DNA of 12,083 bases, from the NCBI GenBank assembly GCA_005884155.1, contig VAXD01000082.1:1-12083 (forward strand), written 5' to 3'. Under the pieces are notes generated by a model. It was not told where the DNA came from and did not search any database. It was given only the letters and a program-made list of their open reading frames with translations. The position numbers and the translations under genes were made by a program. Positions 6,206-12,083 of this stretch are shown here, piece after piece (position 1 is the first letter of the stretch; every line of letters begins with the position of its first letter). The DNA is from Actinomycetota bacterium (lineage in GTDB: Bacteria > Actinomycetota > Thermoleophilia > Gaiellales > Gaiellaceae).

Positions 6206-6494
6206 GACTGAAGCGGTCCCGGCGGAGCTGGGGCGACGTCGCGTTACGTGCTTGCTCGATTCCGGCCGCCTCGGCTCCCAGTGGGTCGCTCTTCCGCTCA
6301 CCTCCCTTCCGGCCGTGCGACGGTTGGGCAGCAGGCAGCCAGGATGCGAACACCCGGCAGCCGAAGTCAACGTCGTTTCCTGCAAAGAGCGCAAAATACC
6401 GTCGCCTTTCCACAGCGTCCCACAGGGGCGCGCAGCCGTTGTTGAAGAAACTGTGGACGGCCATCTGGCCGCGCCGATGATCCTGCGCTGACCA
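6206..6494. other. intergenic stretch without a supported gene
   Basis: Frames on both strands are open here but their residues show no domain, signal or convincing start. A tRNA-like scrap (TCGATTCCGG around 6257) lacks a pairing T stem. Several CCACA/TGTGG words at 6408-6460 are too degenerate for DnaA boxes. I see nothing else. Confidence 0.4.
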
Positions 6495-6512
6495 CGTAGG
6501 GTTCGCAAACTC
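6495..6512 (+). repeat. left terminal inverted repeat of the IS
   Basis: CGTAGGGTTCGCAAACTC is the exact reverse complement of 7420-7437. The transposase remnant's stop codon begins at 6511, inside the repeat. Confidence 0.85.
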
Positions 6513-7360
6513 AGGCGGCCTCGTCTTCGCGGATCAGTCCGCCGAGCAGATCGCGGCGGCGGAGGTCGGCAGGGGCTGTCAGCGGTGTCGGGCCGCGCCC
6601 GTTCGGTGGCAGCAGTTGCAGCGCGCGGTGTGGCCTGTGCTTGTGGTTGCCTACCGCCCGGAAGACCTCGTCGAAGGCGCGACCGAACTTGCTGCCGCGA
6701 TCGTGGATGAGGAACACCGGAACGGCTGCGCGTCCGCGAACTCGATGGCGAGGTTGCGCGCCTGTTGGGTGACCGAGCGTCCGCCCGGGTTGGAGCTGCA
6801 GGCGACGTACTCGATCCGCCGGGTCGCGAGCGAGATGAAAAAGAGGACTAGATCCGCTGCAGGAAGACGGTCTCGACGGTCAGGAGGTCGCAGGCGAGCG
6901 TGCTCGCCGCCTGCGCTCGCAAGAAGACTCGCCACGACGAAGACGTCCGCTGCGGCGCCGGCCGGAGACCAACCTCGCGCAGCAGCTTGCGCACCGACGT
7001 CGCCGAAACCGCGATCCCGACACCCTTGAGTTCACCGACGATCCGCTTGTCGCCCCAGCCCGGGTTCTCGCTGGCGCGGCGAAGGATCAACTCGCGCAGC
7101 GAGCGCTCGAGCGGCGGCCGCCCAGGCAACCGGTGCGAATAGGTCCAGCGGCGGGCGATCAGCTGCCGGTGCCAGCGAAGCAGCGCACGATCCGCTCGTG
7201 TCAGCCTCGGCCTCGACCGCTGTCGGCGGAGGATCGCCAGCGCATGGCGCAGGACGAGGATCTCCAACTCCTTTCAGCCACGGCGCCGCCCCAGCAGCCA
7301 CACCAGCGCGAACAGGTTCCGGACAACGAGATAACAAACGACCAGAGCAAGCTGCCCTCC
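6511..7360 (-). pseudogene. broken DDE transposase
   Basis: Read leftward, the pieces are in order but in different frames. An N-terminal helix (LALVVCYLVVRNLFALVWLL) ends in a TGA at 7274-7276. Then from TTG 7267 comes LEILVLRHALAILRRQ with a helix-turn-helix region, ending at LACDLLTVETVFLQRI, which holds the first catalytic Asp. A second frame has LFFISLATRRIEYVACSSNP, and a third has FLIHDRGSKFGRAFDEVFRA (second Asp) joined directly to HKHRPHRALQLLPPNG. About 60 residues that normally lie between these last two segments, including the catalytic Glu, are missing. The gene therefore has a nonsense codon, at least two frameshifts and a deletion that removes the active site. The family is IS481 or IS3-like; I cannot decide between them by eye. 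Confidence 0.85.
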
Positions 7361-7419
7361 CTCGACCACGGCAACAGAGCGCCGAACCTACCGAGCCAAC
7401 GCTTAAGAGAACCGCGGAC

Positions 7420-7437
7420 GAGTTTGCGAACCCTACG
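7420..7437 (+). repeat. right terminal inverted repeat of the IS
   Basis: GAGTTTGCGAACCCTACG pairs perfectly with 6495-6512. The two short elements carry versions of these ends. Confidence 0.85.
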
Positions 7438-7540
7438 CGCCGATCAGAGAACGCCATCGAAGCACTATGGAGCGGGACGGCCACAGCTGTCGTCCGTGCC
7501 TCAACGGGGACCGTTTCGGGAAACTACGGACCCGTCTCGG

Positions 7541-7918
7541 CTACATCGGCTCGAACCAGCGAGCGCGCTCCGCGGCTGGTTCCTCGTACGCCTCCACGAC
7601 CCAGTACTCACGCGTGAATGTGATTCGGCCCTCGTCGACCTCGAAGAACGAGAGCGCGTAGTACGGGCCGACTGTGGGGTGAGGGACACGCACCTCCGAC
7701 ACTACGGTGCTCCCCTCCGCAACGATCCGGAGCACTTCGATCGACCAGCCTTCCGGATAACTGCGGTTGAAATCCACGAAATCCGCGCGGCCTCGGATCC
7801 GGACTAGGTCGTGCGGCCATTCGAGGACGAAGTCATCCGCGAGCAACTCCCCCACGCCGACCCAGTCCCGGGCCTGAATTCGGCTCCAGAGTTGGACGAC
7901 AACTTCGCTCGGCTCCAC
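7541..7918 (-). CDS. SnoaL-like / NTF2-fold protein
   Basis: This 125-residue protein, from GTG 7918, has the pattern of SnoaL-like polyketide-cyclase/ketosteroid-isomerase-fold proteins. An N-terminal helix pair (VVVQLWSRIQARDWVGVGELLADDFVLEWP) is followed by an IRGRADFVDFNRSYPEGWSI segment. Strands with EVRV, YYALSFFEVDEGRITFTREYWV then end before a short PMs-like tail (EPAAERARWFEPM). The length is normal for the fold. These proteins are soluble and bind small hydrophobic molecules; many have no known substrate, so no reaction is assigned. It stands alone between the insertion sequence and the IS110 remnant, with a weak GGGG-type ribosome binding site. It looks intact. Confidence 0.85.
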   Translation of the reverse strand: MEPSEVVVQLWSRIQARDWVGVGELLADDFVLEWPHDLVRIRGRADFVDFNRSYPEGWSIEVLRIVAEGSTVVSEVRVPHPTVGPYYALSFFEVDEGRITFTREYWVVEAYEEPAAERARWFEPM

Positions 7919-7924
7919 GCCCCG

Positions 7925-8305
7925 ATTATCCGTCGTCAGGGGACGGCAAGACTCGCGGGGTTGGTCTGTCTGGGATGGTTGCCAGCCTGGTTGCGCCGTG
8001 CCGCGTGTGACTCGTCAGGTGACTGGCCGCTTGTTGCGTGCCTTGCGAATGATTTTTCTGCGTGTGTGCGGCTCCGCCGGTCTGGCGCCCGCTGCTGGCT
8101 TGATTTGGAGCATGTCCGGCTTCTCGGCGTGACTCGTTACCGTCCTGCTGCCGCGGTTTCCCTTGCATCAGACCGGCACCACCAGACCCTACGAGTGAGG
8201 TCGGAGGATCGAGTCGGATGCTTGCAGATGAGCTGGACCACGTGATTGGTATCGATACGCACCGTGACCAACACGTTTTGGCGGTGTTGACCGCGAGGCC
8301 CGCTG
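7925..8305 (+). mobile_element. IS110-family left end with non-coding leader
   Basis: About 290 bases of non-coding DNA lie before the start of an IS110-type transposase whose reading frame is lost after about 28 codons. The stretch is less GC-rich than its surroundings, contains a TTTTT run (8053-8057) and several short hairpin-capable segments such as GGCTCCGCCGG. In IS110 elements the sequence between the left end and the recombinase encodes the bridge RNA that chooses target and donor DNA, so this leader could be such a locus. The exact left boundary cannot be set because IS110 elements lack terminal inverted repeats. Confidence 0.6.
8218..8305 (+). pseudogene. N-terminus of an IS110-family transposase
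   Basis: From ATG 8218 (GGAGG at 8203-8207) the frame reads MLADELDHVIGIDTHRDQHV then LAVLTAR, the start of the DEDD RuvC-like domain of IS110 recombinases. D13 in GIDTH is the first catalytic Asp. After about residue 28 the translation is no longer transposase-like, because the DNA is the opposite strand of a nucleosidase gene. About 300-400 residues, including the other catalytic acids and the serine domain, are missing. Confidence 0.8.
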
Positions 8306-8716
8306 CTGCCAGCCCTACGTCGTCGCTCACGCTCTTGGCGTCGAGCAGGTCGGAGATCCCTCGCACGCGGAGCGCGTCGACGTTCTGGTTGGCGTGGAGC
8401 GCCGCGAGGAAGCCGCGACTCTCTATCTCGACGGCGACGGCCCGGTCGTCGTGGGCTCGGATGAACGCGTGCATCTCCGATCGCGTCGAGGCGACGAGCT
8501 GTTCGCCGGCGGCGATCGGTGCGACGATGACCTCGGGCTCGCCGTCACCGTTCAGCTTGCCGGCAAGCCAGTCGCCGGACTGGGCCTCGGCCTGCGCCGG
8601 CTGCACGAGCGCGTAGCTCGACTTGCCGACGTCGGCGCGCGGCGTGAACATGTCGCCGGCCTTGCCCGAGTGGTAGCCGTAGACGTCAGTCGCAGCGACG
8701 ACGTCGCCGAGCCAGT
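8290..8716 (-). pseudogene. nucleosidase (phosphorylase superfamily) fragment
   Basis: The minus-strand frame reads LGDVVAATDVYGYHSGKAGD, MFTPRADVGKS, VIVAPIAAGEQLVAST, AVAVEIESRGFLAALHANQ and ALRVRGISDLLDAKSVSD. These are signatures of the purine-nucleoside-phosphorylase/MTA-SAH nucleosidase superfamily; the acidic EIE segment and the Asp of RGISD correspond to ligand-binding and catalytic residues in MTA/SAH nucleosidase. The fragment has about 140 residues. Its N-terminal half is missing beyond about 8716, and its last helix is replaced by the IS110 end near 8300. Nucleosidases of this type also occur as effector domains in bacterial conflict proteins, but with the partner domains absent the role cannot be told. 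It is truncated at both ends and not functional as seen. Confidence 0.7.
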
Positions 8717-8743
8717 GACCCCCAGCTTGTCGACTTGGTGCGA

Positions 8744-8835
8744 CCGTTCGCGCCCGTTCGTTCGGGTGCGCTCAAGGAGCATGGTTGAGCGAAAGGTGAC
8801 CTTCGACCGAACGGCTCAGCGAACGCGAACGAACG
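8744..8835. repeat. nested inverted repeats beside the integrase remnant
   Basis: The outer arms CGTTCGTTCG (8755-8764) and CGAACGAACG (8826-8835) are exact complements. Inside, CGCTCAA (8769-8775) and TTGAGCG (8785-8791) form a 7-bp stem around a 9-base loop, and CCGTTCG near 8744 can pair with CGAACGG near 8808. The block fills the space between the truncated nucleosidase and the integrase remnant. It may be a recombination or attachment region or an operator; no function is proven. Confidence 0.4.
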
Positions 8836-8865
8836 CTGAACCTTGCCATCCTTGCCACACCCCTC

Positions 8866-9040
8866 TCACGTGTGCCCGATCTGCGACATGACGTAGGCCG
8901 GTGACGCGCCTGCCTCGTACAGCAGCGCGGCGAACGTCCGCCGCAGCGTGTGATTCGTCACCTCTCGGCGATCTGTGGCAATCCCTCCTTTTCCCGCGTC
9001 GCGTTTGCAGCCTCGACCGCCGGTTGCAGGTTCTTGTGAG
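8866..9040 (-). pseudogene. tyrosine recombinase (phage integrase) C-terminal remnant
   Basis: The minus strand encodes VTNHTLRRTFAALLYEAGAS then PAYVMSQIGHT, the catalytic H-x-x-R and G-H-T segment of phage-type integrases, and then stops at 8866-8868. The usual tail with the catalytic tyrosine should follow GHT and is absent. Upstream, a second frame carries NLQPAVEAANATREKEGLPQ then IAER, which fits the residues that normally precede VTNHTLRRT. The two halves are therefore split by a frameshift near 8960. Nothing integrase-like is seen beyond 9040. The gene is dead: C-terminal truncation, frameshift and loss of the N-terminal domains. Confidence 0.8.
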
Positions 9041-9110
9041 CCGCTCGCCTCGGAAGCCGTCAACCATCTCGGCTCGGCGCTCTATTCGGGCCTCGTTCGT
9101 TCACGTGTAA

Positions 9111-9141
9111 GGGGCGGACCCGCCAGCTGCAGGTCCGCCCC
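9111..9141 (-). terminator. terminator hairpin of the exported-protein gene
   Basis: GGGGCGGACC (9111-9120) and GGTCCGCCCC (9132-9141) form a perfect 10-bp stem with an 11-base loop, 16 bases past the stop codon of the leftward gene. On that strand only two T residues follow the stem, so the terminator is strong in stem but poor in U tract. Confidence 0.6.
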
Positions 9142-9156
9142 CTGCTATCGCTGCCT

Positions 9157-9759
9157 CTACGGGCCTTGCAGGTACGGCACGAGAACGTCGCAGAAGAGGC
9201 TGGCGTCCAGGAGATCGGGATGTGGCCCATGTAGCCCAGAAGCCGTCTCGGAGATCTGGTCACCGATCGGATTGTTTGGATCCCCGGTGTACTCGTAGAC
9301 ATCGACCAAGGCGACAGGCCCAGCATCACGAGTCAACGTCGGACCACCGGTGATCGACAACTTCTCAAACAGACCCCCGGCGGTACTCATGATCGTGACC
9401 GTCCCCGCCTGCTCGTCGATCACGGGCGGCGACGTCGGCCTGACCGGCCCGGCGAAGGAGAGCGTGGCTGACTTTCCACTGTCGGCCGTGAAGACGCCGA
9501 ACCAGGTGCCGCTCATGAAGAACGTGCCGTTGCCCGTGTCGCGCAAGACCGACGTGCCGTGAACGACGGCCGTTCCCAAGATGCCGCACTGGAGGTGGGG
9601 AGGGGTGGTGAACGAGAACTGCGTGACCACCGTCGATCCCGCCGCGAGACCCGTCCCCGCGATGACACACGCCAGCACCGACGCGATGGCTAGCAGTAGA
9701 AGCTTCCTGCGCATCAGCGGGACCAGAAGCACCCCAACCGGCAGACGTAGCGGTCGCAT
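9157..9759 (-). CDS. exported protein of unknown function
   Basis: This 200-residue protein starts at ATG 9759, five bases after AAGGAG (minus strand 9770-9765). That site argues against the in-frame ATG at 9831 and an internal ATG at residue 16. Residues 1-40 are a long bipartite leader with two hydrophobic stretches and a KLLLLAIASVLACVIAG core, ending near GLAAG, so the protein is probably secreted. The mature part has 160 residues rich in Gly, Thr, Ser and Val, with segments such as FSFTTPPHLQCG, GTFFMSGTWFGVFTADSGKS and VDVYEYTGDPNNPIGDQISE. It looks beta-rich; I do not recognise a family. It is divergent from the BTAD regulator and its 5' region holds the repeat operator at 9868-9895, so it is a candidate target of that regulator. 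A strong hairpin follows the gene. Confidence 0.8.
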   Translation of the reverse strand: MRPLRLPVGVLLVPLMRRKLLLLAIASVLACVIAGTGLAAGSTVVTQFSFTTPPHLQCGILGTAVVHGTSVLRDTGNGTFFMSGTWFGVFTADSGKSATLSFAGPVRPTSPPVIDEQAGTVTIMSTAGGLFEKLSITGGPTLTRDAGPVALVDVYEYTGDPNNPIGDQISETASGLHGPHPDLLDASLFCDVLVPYLQGP

Positions 9760-9817
9760 TCGATCTCCTTTCCGCGCCGACGCGCTGACCAAGCGATCGC
9801 CGCCGGCCGCTCGTGGC

Positions 9818-9846
9818 TTGTCACAGAACATGTCGCGGGCAATACT
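9818..9846 (+). promoter_or_regulatory. sigma70-like promoter for the BTAD regulator
   Basis: TTGTCA (9818-9823) and AATACT (9841-9846) are 17 bp apart, near-consensus spacing, each about 5 of 6 to common actinobacterial hexamers. Transcription would begin near 9853, giving a leader of about 60 bases before the coding start at 9916. The -10 hexamer is identical to that at 2983-2988. Confidence 0.55.
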
Positions 9847-9867
9847 CCGCGTGGGCGGCTAATAACC

Positions 9868-9895
9868 CGCTAGTCCAGCGCTAGCGCGCCGCTAG
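9868..9895. promoter_or_regulatory. three CGCTAG direct repeats at 11-bp spacing
   Basis: CGCTAG occurs at 9868-9873, 9879-9884 and 9890-9895: two exact 11-bp steps. SARP/BTAD activators bind such phased direct repeats. The block lies just after the predicted promoter of a BTAD regulator gene and the last copy touches its ribosome binding region, so binding there would most simply repress or tune that gene. Read leftward (CTAGCG repeated) it is about 110 bases upstream of the exported-protein gene and could activate it. The middle copy is also the centre of the palindrome GCGCTAGCGC. Confidence 0.55.
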
Positions 9896-9915
9896 GAGGG
9901 TTGGGAGGAGTCGGG

Positions 9916-12083
9916 CTGAGCGTTCGAATCTCGTTGACGGAGCGTCTCGCTGTCGAGGCGAACGGCACGAAGCTGGACGAGCCGCGCTTCCCGGGCCGGC
10001 AAGGTCGGATCCTGTTCGCCTACCTGGCGGCCCAGCACGGGCGATCTGTCCCTCGCGACGAGCTGGCCGAGTTGTTATGGGGCGAAAACCTTCCGGCCAC
10101 GTGGGAGAAGGCACTCCGGGTGCTGATGACGAAGCTGCGCGCCCTGCTCGAGGAGTGCGGCCTCGAGGGCTCGAGCGTGCTGACGAGCGCCTTCGGCTGC
10201 TACCAGCTCACGCTGTCCGCCGACGCCTGGATCGATGTCGACGCGGCGGCGAGTGCGGTCGAGCGGGGAGAGGCGGCACTCGCCGCGGAGGATCTCGACG
10301 AGGCTCGGGCGCAGGCCTCGACGGGAGCCGAGCTCGCTCGGCGGGTGTTTCTGCCCGGCGAGGACGGACGGTGGGTCGAGGATCAGCGGCGCGACCTCCG
10401 TGACGTCCTCGTGCGTGCACTCGAATGCCTACGCGATGCGGCGCTTGCTGAGGGGGAGCTCGGCAACGCAGTCCGATATGCGGCCGAGATCACCGAGCTC
10501 GAGCCTTTCCGCGAGACGAGCTCCCGCGCGCTGATGCAGGCGCATGTCGCCGCCGGCAACCCGGCCGAGGCACTCCGCGTGTACGAGCGGGGCCGGCGCT
10601 TCCTTGCCGACGAGCTCGGCGCCTACCCTTCGCCGGAGTCGGAGGCCGTCTATCTCGAGATCCTCCGCAGCTCGGCCGGTGGCTCCGACTCCGAGATCGA
10701 GCGCCTCGCAACTGACGGTCGCCGCCCTGAGTCGCCGCCGCAGAACGACGAGCCGCCCCGGAGAGGTCGCGGCAAGGTCGCGCCCGTCATCGCCGGCGCC
10801 TTGCTCGTCGGCGGCAAGTGCGACGACTGCGGAGCGACCCTGCCCCAGTACTCCAATTTCTGCCAGGAGTGCGGGCATGCCGTCGAGGCGACTCCGTCCC
10901 CGGCGACCTACACGCCTAGCCATCTGCGTGACCAGATTCTCGCCATCCGCAGCGCGATCGAGGGCGAACGGAAACAGGTGAGCGTCCTTTTCTGCGAGAT
11001 CGTCCGCTCGCCCGAACTGGCGGCGCAGGCTGGCCCCGAGGAATATCACCGGGTCGTCGACCGCTTCTTCGCACTCGCCCTCGCCGAGGTCCACCGCTAC
11101 GAGGGCACGGTCAACCAGTTCCTCGGCGACGGCTTCATGGCCCTCTTCGGCGCGCCGATCGCCCACGAGGACCACGCACGCCGCGCCGCGCTTGCCGCAC
11201 TCGCCGTCAAGGAGCGATCCGAGATCGACGTCCGGATCGGGATCAACTCCGGTTCGGTCATCGTGGGCGCCATCGGCGACGACCTTCGGATGGATTACAC
11301 CGCCTCCGGTGACACAACTGTGCTCGCAGCTCGTCTGCATGGGGCGGCTCGCCCCGGAGATGTGCTGGTGAGTACCGCGACCGCGGGCTACCTCCGTGGT
11401 TACTTCGAGCTCCAGGAGACAGAACCGGTGACGGTCAACGAGCGCGCCGTCCACGCATTGCGCGTCATCGGGCGCGGCTCGCGCACATCCCCGATCGACG
11501 AGGCACACCAGCAGCTCACTCCCTTCTCGGGACGACACGACGAGCTCGAGTCGCTGCGGCAAGCACTTCGCGCCGCGTCCCGGGGGCAAGGACAAGTCAT
11601 CGGCATTTCCGGCGATCCCGGCCTCGGGAAGTCGCGCCTGGCCCACGAGCTGCGGCTCGTGGCCGAGGTGGACACCGTCGCGCTTCAAGCTCGTTGCTTG
11701 CCCTTCGGGACCGCAGTTCCTTACCTCCCGATCCTCGATCTGGTGAGGGAAGCGTGCGGGATCGCGCCGGAAGACAACCGTGAGGGCGTCGCCGCGAAGA
11801 TCGGCACGACGCTCGAGGAGCTGGGCGTGGACCCTGATTTCTGTCGCTACGTTCATCACGCGCTCGACGTCACCTCCGGTGACGCTCAGCTGGTCGCGCT
11901 CGATCCGGCCACGATGAAGGGCCGAACGTTCGAGGCGCTGCGCAAGCTCTTGCTCGCGAAAGCCAGTCGATCGCTGCTGGTCGTCATCGAAGACGCGCAA
12001 TGGATCGACCGCACGTCAGAGGAGTTCCTTACCGAACTCGTCGACGAACTGCCCTCCGTCCCGGTTCTCTTGCTCGCGACATA
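9916..12083 (+). CDS. BTAD regulator fused to zinc ribbon, degenerate class III cyclase and AAA ATPase (3' end outside window)
   Basis: An uninterrupted frame of 722 residues runs off the window. Residues about 1-95 are a winged-helix domain (SVRISLTERLAVEANG, DELAELLWG, ALRVLMTKLRALL) and about 98-245 the BTAD all-helical domain (ALRVYERGRRFLADELGAYP), as in AfsR/SARP activators. A zinc ribbon follows, with C302-x2-C305-x10-C316-x2-C319. A class III nucleotide cyclase domain spans about 350-500, and an AAA ATPase has Walker A GDPGLGKS (566-573) and Walker B VVIED (689-693). The cyclase site is altered: the first metal Asp is E361, the second is D405, the base-selecting Lys is Q401 and the transition-state Asn is V469, with R473 kept. 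Activity is doubtful. The start is uncertain: CTG 9916 has GGGAGGAG five bases upstream and fits the family N-terminus; TTG 9901 and TTG 9934 are in-frame alternatives. Such fusions are common in Thermoleophilia to my knowledge; the ligand and targets are unknown. Confidence 0.88.
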   Translation, partial: MSVRISLTERLAVEANGTKLDEPRFPGRQGRILFAYLAAQHGRSVPRDELAELLWGENLPATWEKALRVLMTKLRALLEECGLEGSSVLTSAFGCYQLTLSADAWIDVDAAASAVERGEAALAAEDLDEARAQASTGAELARRVFLPGEDGRWVEDQRRDLRDVLVRALECLRDAALAEGELGNAVRYAAEITELEPFRETSSRALMQAHVAAGNPAEALRVYERGRRFLADELGAYPSPESEAVYLEILRSSAGGSDSEIERLATDGRRPESPPQNDEPPRRGRGKVAPVIAGALLVGGKCDDCGATLPQYSNFCQECGHAVEATPSPATYTPSHLRDQILAIRSAIEGERKQVSVLFCEIVRSPELAAQAGPEEYHRVVDRFFALALAEVHRYEGTVNQFLGDGFMALFGAPIAHEDHARRAALAALAVKERSEIDVRIGINSGSVIVGAIGDDLRMDYTASGDTTVLAARLHGAARPGDVLVSTATAGYLRGYFELQETEPVTVNERAVHALRVIGRGSRTSPIDEAHQQLTPFSGRHDELESLRQALRAASRGQGQVIGISGDPGLGKSRLAHELRLVAEVDTVALQARCLPFGTAVPYLPILDLVREACGIAPEDNREGVAAKIGTTLEELGVDPDFCRYVHHALDVTSGDAQLVALDPATMKGRTFEALRKLLLAKASRSLLVVIEDAQWIDRTSEEFLTELVDELPSVPVLLLAT

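Larger units (their letters stand above)
6495..7437 (-). mobile_element. 943-bp insertion sequence, IS3/IS481-like, inactive
   Basis: The element is bounded by perfect 18-bp terminal inverted repeats and contains a leftward DDE-type transposase gene that fills it from end to end. No clear target-site duplication is visible in the flanks. The transposase has an in-frame stop, frameshifts and an internal deletion, so it cannot move by itself. Its ends are shared with the two short elements at 4656 and 5919. The length is below that of an intact element of this type (usually about 1.1-1.5 kb), consistent with the deletion in the catalytic domain. Confidence 0.8.

Noticed and set aside
6223..6283. 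Possible tRNA ending in TCGATTCCGG...GGCTCC on the plus strand
   Set aside because: The T stem does not pair, only about 60 bases separate the potential acceptor strands, and no anticodon arm can be drawn.
6405..6462. Cluster of CCACA/TGTGG words resembling DnaA boxes
   Set aside because: All copies differ from TTATCCACA at two or more positions, there is no AT-rich unwinding region, and no dnaA or dnaN gene is nearby.
6209..6464. Minus-strand frame starting MAVHSFFNNG
   Set aside because: It has no recognisable family and no ribosome binding site, and part of it is the translated reverse complement of a tRNA-like scrap (EAAGIE).
8218..8616. A 132-residue plus-strand protein starting with the IS110 motif
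   Set aside because: Only the first 28 or so residues are transposase-like; the rest is antisense to the nucleosidase fragment, so it is a chance fusion.
10429..12000. 523-residue open frame on the minus strand
   Set aside because: It is exactly antisense to the BTAD/cyclase/ATPase gene, has no recognisable domain, and the plus strand shows clear family motifs throughout.
1..12083. CRISPR array, riboswitch or rRNA
   Set aside because: No regularly spaced repeat-spacer pattern, no recognisable riboswitch core and no rRNA segments were seen on either strand.

Overview
The window is high-GC bacterial DNA with GTG, TTG and possibly CTG starts and strong AGGAGG-type ribosome binding sites. A very large regulator at its right end combines a BTAD activator, a zinc ribbon, a class III cyclase domain and an AAA ATPase. 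Together these suggest an actinobacterium, most likely of the Thermoleophilia (Solirubrobacterales/Gaiellales). This placement is inferred from gene style, not from a marker gene.

Left part (1-3762). A 3' fragment of a tRNA-Asp-like gene opens the window. It is followed by a leftward three-gene operon: an exported protein with two DUF5666-like repeats, then an OmpR/PhoB-type response regulator, then a membrane histidine kinase. A divergent gene at 3064 encodes a second exported protein with a Pro/Lys/His tail. The intergenic region holds a direct repeat with 11-bp spacing, the geometry bound by OmpR-family dimers, and a sigma70-like promoter for the rightward gene. The simplest reading is a self-contained envelope signalling module in which the regulator controls its own operon and perhaps the divergent secreted protein.

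Middle part (3763-9110). This is a graveyard of broken genes and mobile-element remains: a truncated acyltransferase-3 gene, the last codons of a zinc-type alcohol dehydrogenase, a 5'-truncated exported protein, and two short MITE-like elements. A 943-bp insertion sequence has perfect 18-bp inverted repeats and a dead DDE transposase, and the two MITE-like elements share its ends. Beyond it lie the left end of an IS110 element joined to a nucleosidase fragment, and a frameshifted tyrosine-recombinase C-terminus. Intact genes in this zone are a phage-type M15 peptidase with a peptidoglycan-binding domain (5207-5890), a 63-residue small protein (6014-6205) and a SnoaL-like protein (7541-7918).

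Right part (9111-12083). An exported protein of unknown function (9157-9759, minus) is divergent from the large BTAD regulator, which runs off the window. Between them are a good promoter (TTGTCA-N17-AATACT) and three CGCTAG repeats spaced exactly 11 bp apart. That spacing matches SARP-type operators and suggests autoregulation. The regulator's cyclase domain has lost several catalytic residues and may be a sensor or structural domain rather than an enzyme.

No complete novel defence or metabolic system is visible. The most interesting points are the SARP-like operator with the degenerate cyclase fusion, the candidate response-regulator box, the related inverted-repeat elements, and the preserved IS110 upstream region that could hold a bridge-RNA locus.
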